From positions 62,001 through 126,000 of the forward strand of contig JAGAMA010000019.1 in NCBI GenBank assembly GCA_017624955.1: DNA of 64,000 bases, given 5' to 3'. This stretch comes from Alistipes sp. Lineage in GTDB: Bacteria; Bacteroidota; Bacteroidia; Bacteroidales; Rikenellaceae. Shown here one piece after another: positions 37,938-44,655 of the stretch (position 1 is its first letter; each line of letters begins with the position of its first letter). Made by a program: the position numbers and the translations under genes. The notes beneath the pieces are model-generated. The model worked only from the letters and a program-made list of their open reading frames with translations, did no database searches and had not been told where the DNA came from.

Positions 37938-37967
37938 TTTGGGGGGGGGATTTTGTTTGTATATTTG
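37938..37967 (+). promoter_or_regulatory. Promoter with a nine-G tract in its spacer
   Basis: TTTG at 37938-37941 and TATATTTG at 37960-37967 are separated by 18 bases, a near-perfect Bacteroidota promoter. The spacer begins with a run of nine G (37941-37949). Loss or gain of G would change the spacing and thus promoter strength. The expected transcription start near 37972 leaves a 30-base leader before the ATG at 38002. Confidence 0.78.
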
Positions 37968-38001
37968 TACCATTAACCCATCATCTAAAACTACACATAC
38001 C

Positions 38002-38475
38002 ATGAAAAGAGTATTATGTTTGTGCCTCGTGTTGGTTATCAGTGCCATGACCATACAAGCTCAGCCAACACCCGACCAAGAAAAGGAAAAGCGCGTGATG
38101 CCCGTATGGCCGAAATGCGAGAACTACAAAGCGTCTGTTCCCTATTTTCGTGCATGGTTCAACAAGGAGTACGACCGTCAGTTAAACCTGTATCGCAAGG
38201 AGCATAAAGATCTTTACAAGGCTCAACGCCGCGATTTGCAAGATTGCATGGCGCGCATCATCATCGACAAAACGGGGCACATGACCCTCGACTCCACCAA
38301 GCCGGAAACACTCTGCGAGATGCAACGCACCGTCATCATCAACACGTTGCGAGAAGCCCCTGTTTGGCAACCGGCCACCGTCGGCGATAGGACAGTCAAT
38401 TTTCCCATCATCCTTCCGATTAGCCATTCGACCGAACACGAGAATATCCACAAATACCCCGGGCGCACCGAGTAG
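38002..38475 (+). CDS. Secreted protein with TonB C-terminal-like domain
   Basis: 157 residues, signal peptide MKRVLCLCLVLVISAMTIQA. The C-terminal part has the flow MARIIIDKTGHMTLDS ... VIINTLREAPVWQPATVGDRTVNFPIILPI, which resembles the TonB C-terminal fold (PxWxPAxxxGxxVxxxxxxPI). It has no membrane anchor or proline-rich spacer, so it is not an energy-transducing TonB. Four Cys in the precursor signal region and two in the mature part. It stands alone behind the poly-G promoter and ends at a terminator. Function unknown; variable expression would suit a surface-exposed or envelope protein. Confidence 0.72.
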   Translation: MKRVLCLCLVLVISAMTIQAQPTPDQEKEKRVMPVWPKCENYKASVPYFRAWFNKEYDRQLNLYRKEHKDLYKAQRRDLQDCMARIIIDKTGHMTLDSTKPETLCEMQRTVIINTLREAPVWQPATVGDRTVNFPIILPISHSTEHENIHKYPGRTE

Positions 38476-38487
38476 GCAAGCGCAAAA

Positions 38488-38527
38488 ACAAAAAAAAGAG
38501 TTGCAAAGGCAACTCTTTTTTTGTGCT
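38488..38527. terminator. Bidirectional terminator between TonB-C-like protein and rubrerythrin
   Basis: Stem AAAAAGAGTTGC / GCAACTCTTTTT with AAAG loop and T run. Confidence 0.88.
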
Positions 38528-38541
38528 AGATGCTTTTCTTT

Positions 38542-39120
38542 TTAGTAGTTCTGCTTCATCGGCTCGAAGTAGGACTGCGGATGCAGGCAGGCGGGGCAAG
38601 CCTTCGGAGCATCCTCGGCCTCGATGATGAAACCGCAGTTGCGGCACTGCCACCAAATCTTACCGTCGCGGTGGAAGAAGTCGCCATCCGTCAGGCGGCT
38701 CAGCAGCTTCAGGTAGCGGCGCTCATGCTCGGCCTCGACCTTGGCAATGTTGCGGAATGCGGCAGCTACGGCGGGGAAGCCCTCCTCGTCGGCTACAGCG
38801 GCAAAAGCGGGGTAGAGCACATCCCACTCCTCGTTCTCGCCCTGGGCAGCGGCCAGCAGGTTCTCCTGCGTCGTGCCGATCTTACCGGCGGGATAGGTGG
38901 CCGTAATCTCCAGATCGCCACCCTCGAGGAACTTGAAGAAACGCTTGGCGTGCTCCTTCTCCTGCTCGGCCGTCTCCATAAAGAGGCCCGCAATCTGCTC
39001 ATAGCCCTCCTTCTTGGCTACCGATGCGAAGAACGTATAGCGGGTGCGAGCCTGGCTCTCACCGGCAAATGCTTTGAGCAGATTCTGCTCGGTCTTGGTA
39101 CCTTTCAAACTCTTTTCCAT
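38542..39120 (-). CDS. Rubrerythrin
   Basis: 192 residues. Non-haem di-iron peroxidase that removes hydrogen peroxide in anaerobes. Two-iron domain ligands are seen in FAGESQARTRYTFF, ETAEQEKEHAKRFFKFLEG, AQGENEEWDVLYP and IAKVEAEHERRYL; the C-terminal rubredoxin knot has CRNCG and CPAC. Start MEKSLKGTKTEQNLL is chosen. An excellent promoter is upstream. Fits an anaerobic host. Confidence 0.96.
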   Translation of the reverse strand: MEKSLKGTKTEQNLLKAFAGESQARTRYTFFASVAKKEGYEQIAGLFMETAEQEKEHAKRFFKFLEGGDLEITATYPAGKIGTTQENLLAAAQGENEEWDVLYPAFAAVADEEGFPAVAAAFRNIAKVEAEHERRYLKLLSRLTDGDFFHRDGKIWWQCRNCGFIIEAEDAPKACPACLHPQSYFEPMKQNY

Positions 39121-39165
39121 GGTTATTGTTTGTGAGTGTGTTTGTGTAATTTCAATTTGCAAGAG

Positions 39166-39196
39166 CAAAATTACATCTTTTTTCGAATCCTGCAAA
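39166..39196 (-). promoter_or_regulatory. Promoter of rubrerythrin
   Basis: Minus strand: TTTG (plus 39193-39196), 19 bases, TAATTTTG (plus 39166-39173), 45 bases before the start codon. Both boxes and spacing fit the Bacteroidota consensus. Confidence 0.72.
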
Positions 39197-39237
39197 CAAA
39201 ATCGAATCAAGAGTTCTTATAAGACCACAAGCAAGAT

Positions 39238-40290
39238 TTATAGCCCTTTTTCGAGCAGCGCTTCCGTATCGACAAAGAAGGTACGAGATGCCGGATTGGT
39301 GGTCAGCGTATCGGCTGCCTCGCATGTCAGGAGGCGATATCGGTGGGCACGATCAACCCAGACAGGGATCGGCTGATAGCTCATTTGCAGCGGATTGTCG
39401 CCTTTCTTCTCCAGCTCGACCCGAACCATCAGACCTCCGTCCGTATAACGCTTATGCTGATTCGACAGCAAATTACCGAGCGAATAAACGGTCAGCCCTC
39501 CCAACGAATCCTGCACGATGGGCTGCACGACATGCGGATGAGAGCCGATGATGAGCTGCACCCCCTCGCAGCGGAGAAATTCGGCCATGCGGCGCTGATC
39601 GCGGTTGGGTTTGCGCTCATACTCCACGCCCCAATGCAGCGCCACGGCCAGGCAGTCGGGCATCCACTCCTTCGCGCGACGGATATCCTCCTTCATGCGC
39701 ACCGTATCGAGCCGATTGACCACCGCAGGCTTCACGACGGGCATGCCGTTCGTACCATAGGTATAATTCAGCAGGGCGATCGAGATGCCATTGATCTGCA
39801 AATAGAGGTGCGGACGGGCGTTTCGTTCACGCGCGGAGAGGAACACGCCCGTATGTTTCAGCCCCACACGATCGAGCGCCTCGATTGTTTCACGCGCACC
39901 GCGTGCGCCGTAATCCATGCAGTGGTTATTGGCCAAAAGGGCGACATCAAAACCTGCCTCACGCATTGCATCGGCCATCGCAGCCGGAGAGCGAAAGAGG
40001 GGGTAGCCCGTATAAGCACCCTTCGCGGCCAGGGTCGTTTCGAGATTTACAACCGCCAGGTCAGCCTCCTCGATTAGGGGTTTAAGATAGGTAAACGAGG
40101 GGCTGAAATCGTAGCCCTCCGAGGTGTGGGCAGCCGTCAGTTGGGGCGTGTGCACCATCAAATCGCCCGCAAAGAGCAGCGTGGCGCGCTGCACGGGAGG
40201 GTCGGCAACAACCGTCTCTAAAACGGGTGTCGGTTGCCCGCCGCAAGCGACCAGCAACATCACAACGCCATAGATCCACCCGCCACGCAT
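39238..40290 (-). CDS. CapA-family lipoprotein (poly-gamma-glutamate synthesis protein-like metallophosphatase)
   Basis: 350 residues. Lipoprotein signal MRGGWIYGVVMLLVAC. The calcineurin-like CapA/PgsA domain follows: LLFAGDLMVH, VVNLETTL, ALLANNHCMDYGARG, LHWGVEYERKPNRDQRRMA, IIGSHPHVVQP and YSLGNLL. CapA proteins act in capsular poly-gamma-glutamate making, but the family is also common outside such clusters and no pgsB/C is near. Start chosen because the lipoprotein signal begins there; it lies seven bases after DUF4491, so the pair forms an operon. Confidence 0.9.
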   Translation of the reverse strand: MRGGWIYGVVMLLVACGGQPTPVLETVVADPPVQRATLLFAGDLMVHTPQLTAAHTSEGYDFSPSFTYLKPLIEEADLAVVNLETTLAAKGAYTGYPLFRSPAAMADAMREAGFDVALLANNHCMDYGARGARETIEALDRVGLKHTGVFLSARERNARPHLYLQINGISIALLNYTYGTNGMPVVKPAVVNRLDTVRMKEDIRRAKEWMPDCLAVALHWGVEYERKPNRDQRRMAEFLRCEGVQLIIGSHPHVVQPIVQDSLGGLTVYSLGNLLSNQHKRYTDGGLMVRVELEKKGDNPLQMSYQPIPVWVDRAHRYRLLTCEAADTLTTNPASRTFFVDTEALLEKGL

Positions 40291-40297
40291 CGAACGA

Positions 40298-40621
40298 TTA
40301 CTTTTCGGAGCGGTTATACTTACGCTTCGGATTGGCCGGGAACCACCCCTTCTCGACACGTCTGCGCTGGTGGAAAAGCTCACCAATCGACCAGAGCGAC
40401 GAGGCGCCCCACACAGCCAGCAGGGTAGCATAAAAAAGATTGTCAATCAGGATGGAGGCTACAATCGAGACAGCCCCCATCAGGGCAAAGACCCACCAAC
40501 AGCCGACACCGAAATAGTATTCGCCCTTAATCACCAGGGGGTGAAACAGGCCGATAATCAAGAAGGTAGCCACACCGATCGTGAGGCCCAGCAGATTGTA
40601 TGTTTCCAGAAATTCCATCAT
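40298..40621 (-). CDS. DUF4491 small membrane protein
   Basis: 107 residues (starting MMEFLETYNLLGL; the second Met is an equally possible start) with three transmembrane segments: ITIGVATFLIIGLFHPLVIKGEYYFG, CWWVFALMGAVSIVASILI and FYATLLAVWGASSLWSIGELFHQRRRV. The closing RRVEKGWFPANPKRKY tail is typical of DUF4491. No function is known for the family. Co-transcribed with CapA. Its start lies only six bases from the promoter -7 element. Confidence 0.85.
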   Translation of the reverse strand: MMEFLETYNLLGLTIGVATFLIIGLFHPLVIKGEYYFGVGCWWVFALMGAVSIVASILIDNLFYATLLAVWGASSLWSIGELFHQRRRVEKGWFPANPKRKYNRSEK

Positions 40622-40624
40622 AGA

Positions 40625-40710
40625 CGGCAAAGATAAAGAGGAAAGAGGAAAGAGCAAAGAGGAAAAAGAGATTTTTGAAGAGAGCAAAGAGAATTTTAGA
40701 GAGAAAAAGA
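40625..40710. repeat. AG-rich heptad array that supplies promoter elements
   Basis: On the minus strand CTCTTTN heptads: CTCTTTG CTCTTTC CTCTTTC CTCTTTA then TCTTTGCCG, plus a looser copy at 40670-40705. Reads antiparallel to the array next to ettA and hisS. Confidence 0.88.
40628..40658 (-). promoter_or_regulatory. DUF4491-CapA promoter built from heptad repeats
   Basis: Minus-strand TTTG (plus CAAA 40655-40658), 19 bases, TATCTTTG (plus 40628-40635). Both boxes are copies of the CTCTTTG heptad; the box-to-box distance equals about four heptads. Confidence 0.72.
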
Positions 40711-40750
40711 GAGTGCCATCCTAAGTCGTAGGCAAAGGATGGCGCTCTTT
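40705..40750 (-). terminator. Terminator of the DcaP-like porin gene
   Basis: 12-base-pair stem AGAGTGCCATCC / GGATGGCGCTCT with one G-T pair; minus strand continues with CTCTTTTTCTC. Confidence 0.78.
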
Positions 40751-40800
40751 GTTAATCTCATTAAGATCTTTAATTTCGTTAATCTCTTTATCTTTGCTCT
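40750..40800. repeat. Nonamer array GTTAATCTC-like
   Basis: GTTAATCTC ATTAAGATC TTTAATTTC GTTAATCTC units with a 9-base period, ending in a heptad TTTATCTTTGCTCTTT. Confidence 0.7.
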
Positions 40801-42117
40801 TTAGAAGTGGTAGCAAACCTGCAAATTGATTCGGTTGGCGTGGCCGTCGATGCTGTCCATATTCTTGCGCGAACCGTAGAGATACTCGACACCCATCGAG
40901 CAGCGGGGCGTAAGGGCATAGAAGACATTACCGAAGATATAGCGCCCCTGGTGGTACATATTGCCCGTCGTGAAGCTATCGTCATGATCGACCTGCACCA
41001 TCGAGTAACCGCCCGAGAGCCAGCAACGCTGCGAGAGGTTGATGCGGGCAGCCGCCTGCCATCCCCACATCTTGAGCGCCGAAATCTCCTCGCCCGAGCT
41101 GTCGGGCACCAAATCGAGCCCCGAGCCGGTCAAATCCTGGATGTAGGGGGTGATGCCCTTACCATAGACACCATTCATATAGAAGCGCAACCAATCCCAC
41201 GCCTTGATCGTACCGCTCAGCTGCACACCCCAACCGAAGAGGCTCTTGTTATCCTCCACGACGGCATTGCGCACATACATATTACGGAAGACGGCCGATG
41301 CACGCAGGTGGCTCGAACGCTCGGCATCCCACGCATATTGGAAGTAGACCGGAAAGTCGGGAATACGCTGGCGCATTTTGAGGAACTTCTCGTTGTAGGT
41401 TGCCGATACGGAGGGCATCTCGGCCGCAGCACCCAAAGTCAGGTGGTCATTGGCAAAGGTGTACTCATAGCGGATCATCGTGGCAAAGTTGAAGTTATAG
41501 GCGTTCGGGCCTTGGAAGTCGATCGTCAGCGGCGCTGCCTGCAGGTCGCAGAAGGTGGTCACATCACGACCCAACGTAAAGCCCCACATCGAGACATAGG
41601 CCGAGCGCACACGGGGTGTGTAGCTACCCTCCGAGCCGCCACGGAAATCGGCATCGACATAAATCACCACGCGCCCCAGCGTATTCGAGTTGGCAATACC
41701 TTTAAAATAGAGGCGCGAAGTCGAGGCATCCATCAAAAGTTGCTGGCGGTTGTTGTAGTTGGCCGTCAGCGGGATATCGTAAGGGATGAAGTCGAGGTTA
41801 TCCGAGATACCGTCGAAGTCATACGAGGCACGCAGTGCGATAAAGCCGCCCAGAGCGAGCGAGAAACGGTTGTCACGCGTGGCAAAGACAAACATCGGGC
41901 GCTCGGTCTGCTGGAAGCCGTGGCGATGTGTATCGAGGTAATCCTGCGTGGCATCGCTCATCAGCGATAGTTTGTCGCAGGCATCATCCACCGCAACGCT
42001 CTCCTCCACACCGATCAGGTAGACCGTCGGGGAGTACTCCTCGTTAGGTTGCAGCGTCTGCGCCGTTGCGGCCGAGCTAAGGAGAAGGGCCGCCAAGAAA
42101 AGTCGAATGTGTTTCAT
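40801..42117 (-). CDS. DcaP-like outer-membrane porin
   Basis: 438 residues, signal peptide MKHIRLFLAALLLSSAATA. Regular amphipathic strands fill the mature chain, with FSLALGGFIALRASYDF, TSRLYFKG, GRVVIYVDADFRGG, LRSAYVSMWGFTLGRDVTTFCD, and a final strand ending CYHF. This resembles DcaP/OprP-type trimeric porins. The periplasmic N-terminal coiled-coil of classical DcaP is short here. Likely a channel for small acidic solutes; specificity unknown. Confidence 0.8.
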   Translation of the reverse strand: MKHIRLFLAALLLSSAATAQTLQPNEEYSPTVYLIGVEESVAVDDACDKLSLMSDATQDYLDTHRHGFQQTERPMFVFATRDNRFSLALGGFIALRASYDFDGISDNLDFIPYDIPLTANYNNRQQLLMDASTSRLYFKGIANSNTLGRVVIYVDADFRGGSEGSYTPRVRSAYVSMWGFTLGRDVTTFCDLQAAPLTIDFQGPNAYNFNFATMIRYEYTFANDHLTLGAAAEMPSVSATYNEKFLKMRQRIPDFPVYFQYAWDAERSSHLRASAVFRNMYVRNAVVEDNKSLFGWGVQLSGTIKAWDWLRFYMNGVYGKGITPYIQDLTGSGLDLVPDSSGEEISALKMWGWQAAARINLSQRCWLSGGYSMVQVDHDDSFTTGNMYHQGRYIFGNVFYALTPRCSMGVEYLYGSRKNMDSIDGHANRINLQVCYHF

Positions 42118-42243
42118 AAGCCGAATCTAAATTGGTTGAATGTTTCGTTTTTATCAATTCCCTTTGCGGGGTGTTTCGGCTGTGATTTTTGCAAGATATG
42201 TGCCAAAGATGCAGGGACGAGGTGCAGGGGAGGAGGCGCAATT

Positions 42244-42273
42244 TTTGAAGAAGCAATTTTTTCGCTATCTTTG
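42244..42273 (+). promoter_or_regulatory. Promoter of metallophosphoesterase-RibD operon
   Basis: TTTG (42244-42247), 18 bases, TATCTTTG (42266-42273). Consensus boxes and spacing. The -7 box ends four bases before the ATG at 42278, so the transcript would start at or inside that codon. Confidence 0.75.
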
Positions 42274-42277
42274 TCCT

Positions 42278-43438
42278 ATGTTAGGATTCCTGATGATGGT
42301 GGTGGTCTATGGCCTCCTGCTGCGCGATGTGTGGCTGCTTCGTTCGCTCTTAAAGCTGGGCGAGGAGGCGATGTCGCGCCGTCGTTTGGTGCGCGTGTTG
42401 CTGGCCGCGGACCTGCTGCCCGTGATGCTGATGGTCGGCTACCTGATCGATAATCCGCCCATTGTCATGCGCGTTTCGATGTGGGTAACCTGGCTCTGGA
42501 TGGTCGTCACGACCCTTCGACTCAGCTACGCCCTCTTTGCGCGCTATGTACATCGATGGGTAGGGTATATAGCCGCCACCGCCGCAGTCGGTGTTCTTGT
42601 TTATGGCGCTTTTTGGGGGCGTTGTGACCTCCGCACCGAGCAGATCGAATACTGTTCCGAGCGCCTTCCCGCCTCGTTTGACGGCCTACGAATCGCCTTC
42701 TTCAGCGACCTGCACCTTGGTGCGCTGGTCGATACCGAGAAGGAGGTGAGCCAAGTCGTGGAGCGTATCAACAAACTCACTCCCGATCTGGTGCTCTTCG
42801 GTGGCGATCTGGTCAATATTCGCCACTCGGAGCTCGATGAGCGTGCCACACGACTCTTGAAAGGGATTCACGCACCCGTCTACTCGGTCATCGGCAACCA
42901 CGATGTGGGGACCTATATCGGCGATTCGGTGGCGCTGCCGTATGAGGTAAGCTACCGTCGCCTGGTCGAACAGCAAGAGGCAATGGGGTGGTGTGTGATG
43001 CAGGATACGACCCTCTACCTGCATCGGGGCGATGATTCGATTTCGCTCTCGGGCTTTGCCTACGACCCTGCCTACAAGGAGGAGCGCCACGACCGCGATC
43101 TGCCGATGTCGGGGACCGACAAGGGGTATCGAGGCGTTCCGAAGGAGCTGTTTAACATCACGCTGATCCACGTTCCACAACATTGGGAGGAGATTCTGCG
43201 GCTCGGCTACGGCGATTTAACCCTCGCAGGTCACACACACGCCATGCAGCTCAAACTCCGCACGGGGCGTGGTCGCGGCATCTCGCCTGCACGCCTGATC
43301 TATCCCCGCTGGAGCGGTCGATACGATGCGGCAGGACGCACCTTATATATTAACGACGGGATTGGCTATGTGGCCTATCCGATGCGTATCGGAGCCCGTC
43401 CCGAAGTGACACTAATAACGCTAAAACGATGCGAATAA
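42278..43438 (+). CDS. Membrane-anchored calcineurin-like metallophosphoesterase
   Basis: 386 residues. N-terminal membrane part of about four helices (LGFLMMVVVYGLLL, VRVLLAADLLPVMLMVGYLI, VSMWVTWLWMVVTTLRL, WVGYIAATAAVGVLVYGAF) followed by the phosphoesterase domain: FFSDLHLG, LFGGDLVNI, VIGNHDVG, LIHVPQHWEE, LAGHTHAMQ, all five metal-binding motifs. Resembles YkuE/LpxH-distant enzymes that cut phosphodiesters on lipids or nucleotides. The start could also be the MetMet pair at 42293-42298, given the promoter position. Overlaps the RibD-like gene by ten bases. Confidence 0.86.
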   Translation: MLGFLMMVVVYGLLLRDVWLLRSLLKLGEEAMSRRRLVRVLLAADLLPVMLMVGYLIDNPPIVMRVSMWVTWLWMVVTTLRLSYALFARYVHRWVGYIAATAAVGVLVYGAFWGRCDLRTEQIEYCSERLPASFDGLRIAFFSDLHLGALVDTEKEVSQVVERINKLTPDLVLFGGDLVNIRHSELDERATRLLKGIHAPVYSVIGNHDVGTYIGDSVALPYEVSYRRLVEQQEAMGWCVMQDTTLYLHRGDDSISLSGFAYDPAYKEERHDRDLPMSGTDKGYRGVPKELFNITLIHVPQHWEEILRLGYGDLTLAGHTHAMQLKLRTGRGRGISPARLIYPRWSGRYDAAGRTLYINDGIGYVAYPMRIGARPEVTLITLKRCE

Positions 43439-44454
43439 CCCTTTCATACGCAACCTCTAAGGATGGCTACCTCGACGATTGCTCGAACGAGCGACTGATG
43501 CTCTCCACGCCTGCCGACTGGGAGGCTGTCTATCGTCTGCGCCAAGCGCAGGATGCCATTCTGATCGGTGCCGAGACCCTGCGCCGTGACAACCCCTCGC
43601 TGAAGCTTGTCCCGGTGCGTGTCGTCATTTCGCGTTCGGGCAATCTCGATCCCTCGGCCCGTTTTTTCACGGTGGGCGAGGCCCGACGTATTGTCTTTAC
43701 CGAGCAGCCCAATCCCGCGCTGGAGGAGGTTGCCGAAGTCATCGTTTGCGATCGTGGCATCACGGCTCGACGTATTGTAACCGAGCTGGAGCGAAGAGGG
43801 ATCAATAACCTGATGGTCGAGGGTGGAGCAAAGACCCTGCAACTCTTTTTGGGCGAAGGGTTGGTCGATGTCGTACGCGCGGCCGTCAATCCGGCCATCA
43901 CGGTCGGGGAGAGAGGCTACGCACATTTCCGCTATACGCCGCCCGAAGATGCGATCATCGCGCAGGAGCTGCTCGACGGCATGGAGGTTACGACCATCAC
44001 GCTCAACCCCGACACGACGGAGGAGGATCTGAAGGAGCTACGCGCGGCGATTGACGAGAGCCGCCACTGCACGCCCGATGCGGGTTCTTACTGCGTAGGG
44101 GCTGTGGTCATCACATGCGACGGAGCACGTTTCACGGGCTACACACACGAGACATCGCCCACGCACCACGCCGAGCAGGAGGCGCTCAAAAAGGCCCTGG
44201 AGGCGGGTGCCGATCTGCGCGGCGCAACGATCTACGCCTCGATGGAGCCCTGCACCGAACGCAAGAGCGAACCGAAGAGTTGTACGCGCCTCATTATCGA
44301 GCATGGCCTGACGAAGGTGGTCTTTGCCTGCTACGAACCAAGTAAATTTGTGCAGTGCGAAGGGGCTTGCACGCTCCGTGCGGCAGGAATTGATGTAAGG
44401 GTCTATCCCGACCTGGCGAACGAGGTGTTGCAGATCAACGGGCACCACTTCTAA
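43429..44454 (+). CDS. RibD-like reductase-deaminase with reversed domain order
   Basis: 341 residues. Residues 1-200 match the RibD C-terminal/DHFR-like reductase domain (ITLSYATSKDGYLDD, ILIGAETLRRDNPSL, NLMVEGGAKTLQLFLGEGLVD). Residues 205-341 are a zinc cytidine-deaminase domain: HAEQEALKKAL with His247 and Glu249, and SMEPCTERKSEPKSC with Cys275 and Cys285. In RibD of most bacteria the deaminase comes first and the reductase second; here the order is swapped. All metal and catalytic residues look intact, so it can be a working riboflavin-pathway enzyme or a nucleobase deaminase-reductase for another route. Joined to the phosphoesterase by a ten-base overlap. Confidence 0.85.
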   Translation: MRITLSYATSKDGYLDDCSNERLMLSTPADWEAVYRLRQAQDAILIGAETLRRDNPSLKLVPVRVVISRSGNLDPSARFFTVGEARRIVFTEQPNPALEEVAEVIVCDRGITARRIVTELERRGINNLMVEGGAKTLQLFLGEGLVDVVRAAVNPAITVGERGYAHFRYTPPEDAIIAQELLDGMEVTTITLNPDTTEEDLKELRAAIDESRHCTPDAGSYCVGAVVITCDGARFTGYTHETSPTHHAEQEALKKALEAGADLRGATIYASMEPCTERKSEPKSCTRLIIEHGLTKVVFACYEPSKFVQCEGACTLRAAGIDVRVYPDLANEVLQINGHHF

Positions 44455-44580
44455 AGAGCGAAGAGGAAAGAAGAATAAAAGTTAGCTCCCTTTAGTAACC
44501 TTTAGCTCCCTTTTTACCTTTCCGCCCTTAAGCACCCTTAAGTACCCTTAAGGCACCTTATTCCACTCCCATCAGATTCC
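44455..44580. repeat. Composite array: heptad, then CCTTTAGNNN and CCCTTAAGNN decamers
   Basis: AAGAGCG AAGAGGA AAGAAGA heptads are followed by CCCTTTAGTA/ACCTTTAGCT and then CCCTTAAGCA CCCTTAAGTA CCCTTAAGGC units with a 10-base period. Related to the arrays at 22583-22686 but with the first module inverted. Confidence 0.85.
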
Positions 44581-44612
44581 TTTAACGACCTTTAGCGACT
44601 CTCAACTAAAAC

Positions 44613-44643
44613 AGTGAAGGGCAAGCAGCACGCTTGCCCTTCT
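44613..44643. terminator. Terminator between RibD-like gene and TonB-type receptor
   Basis: Stem GAAGGGCAAGC / GCTTGCCCTTC with short loop. Confidence 0.75.
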
Positions 44644-44655
44644 GTTCGAATCGCA

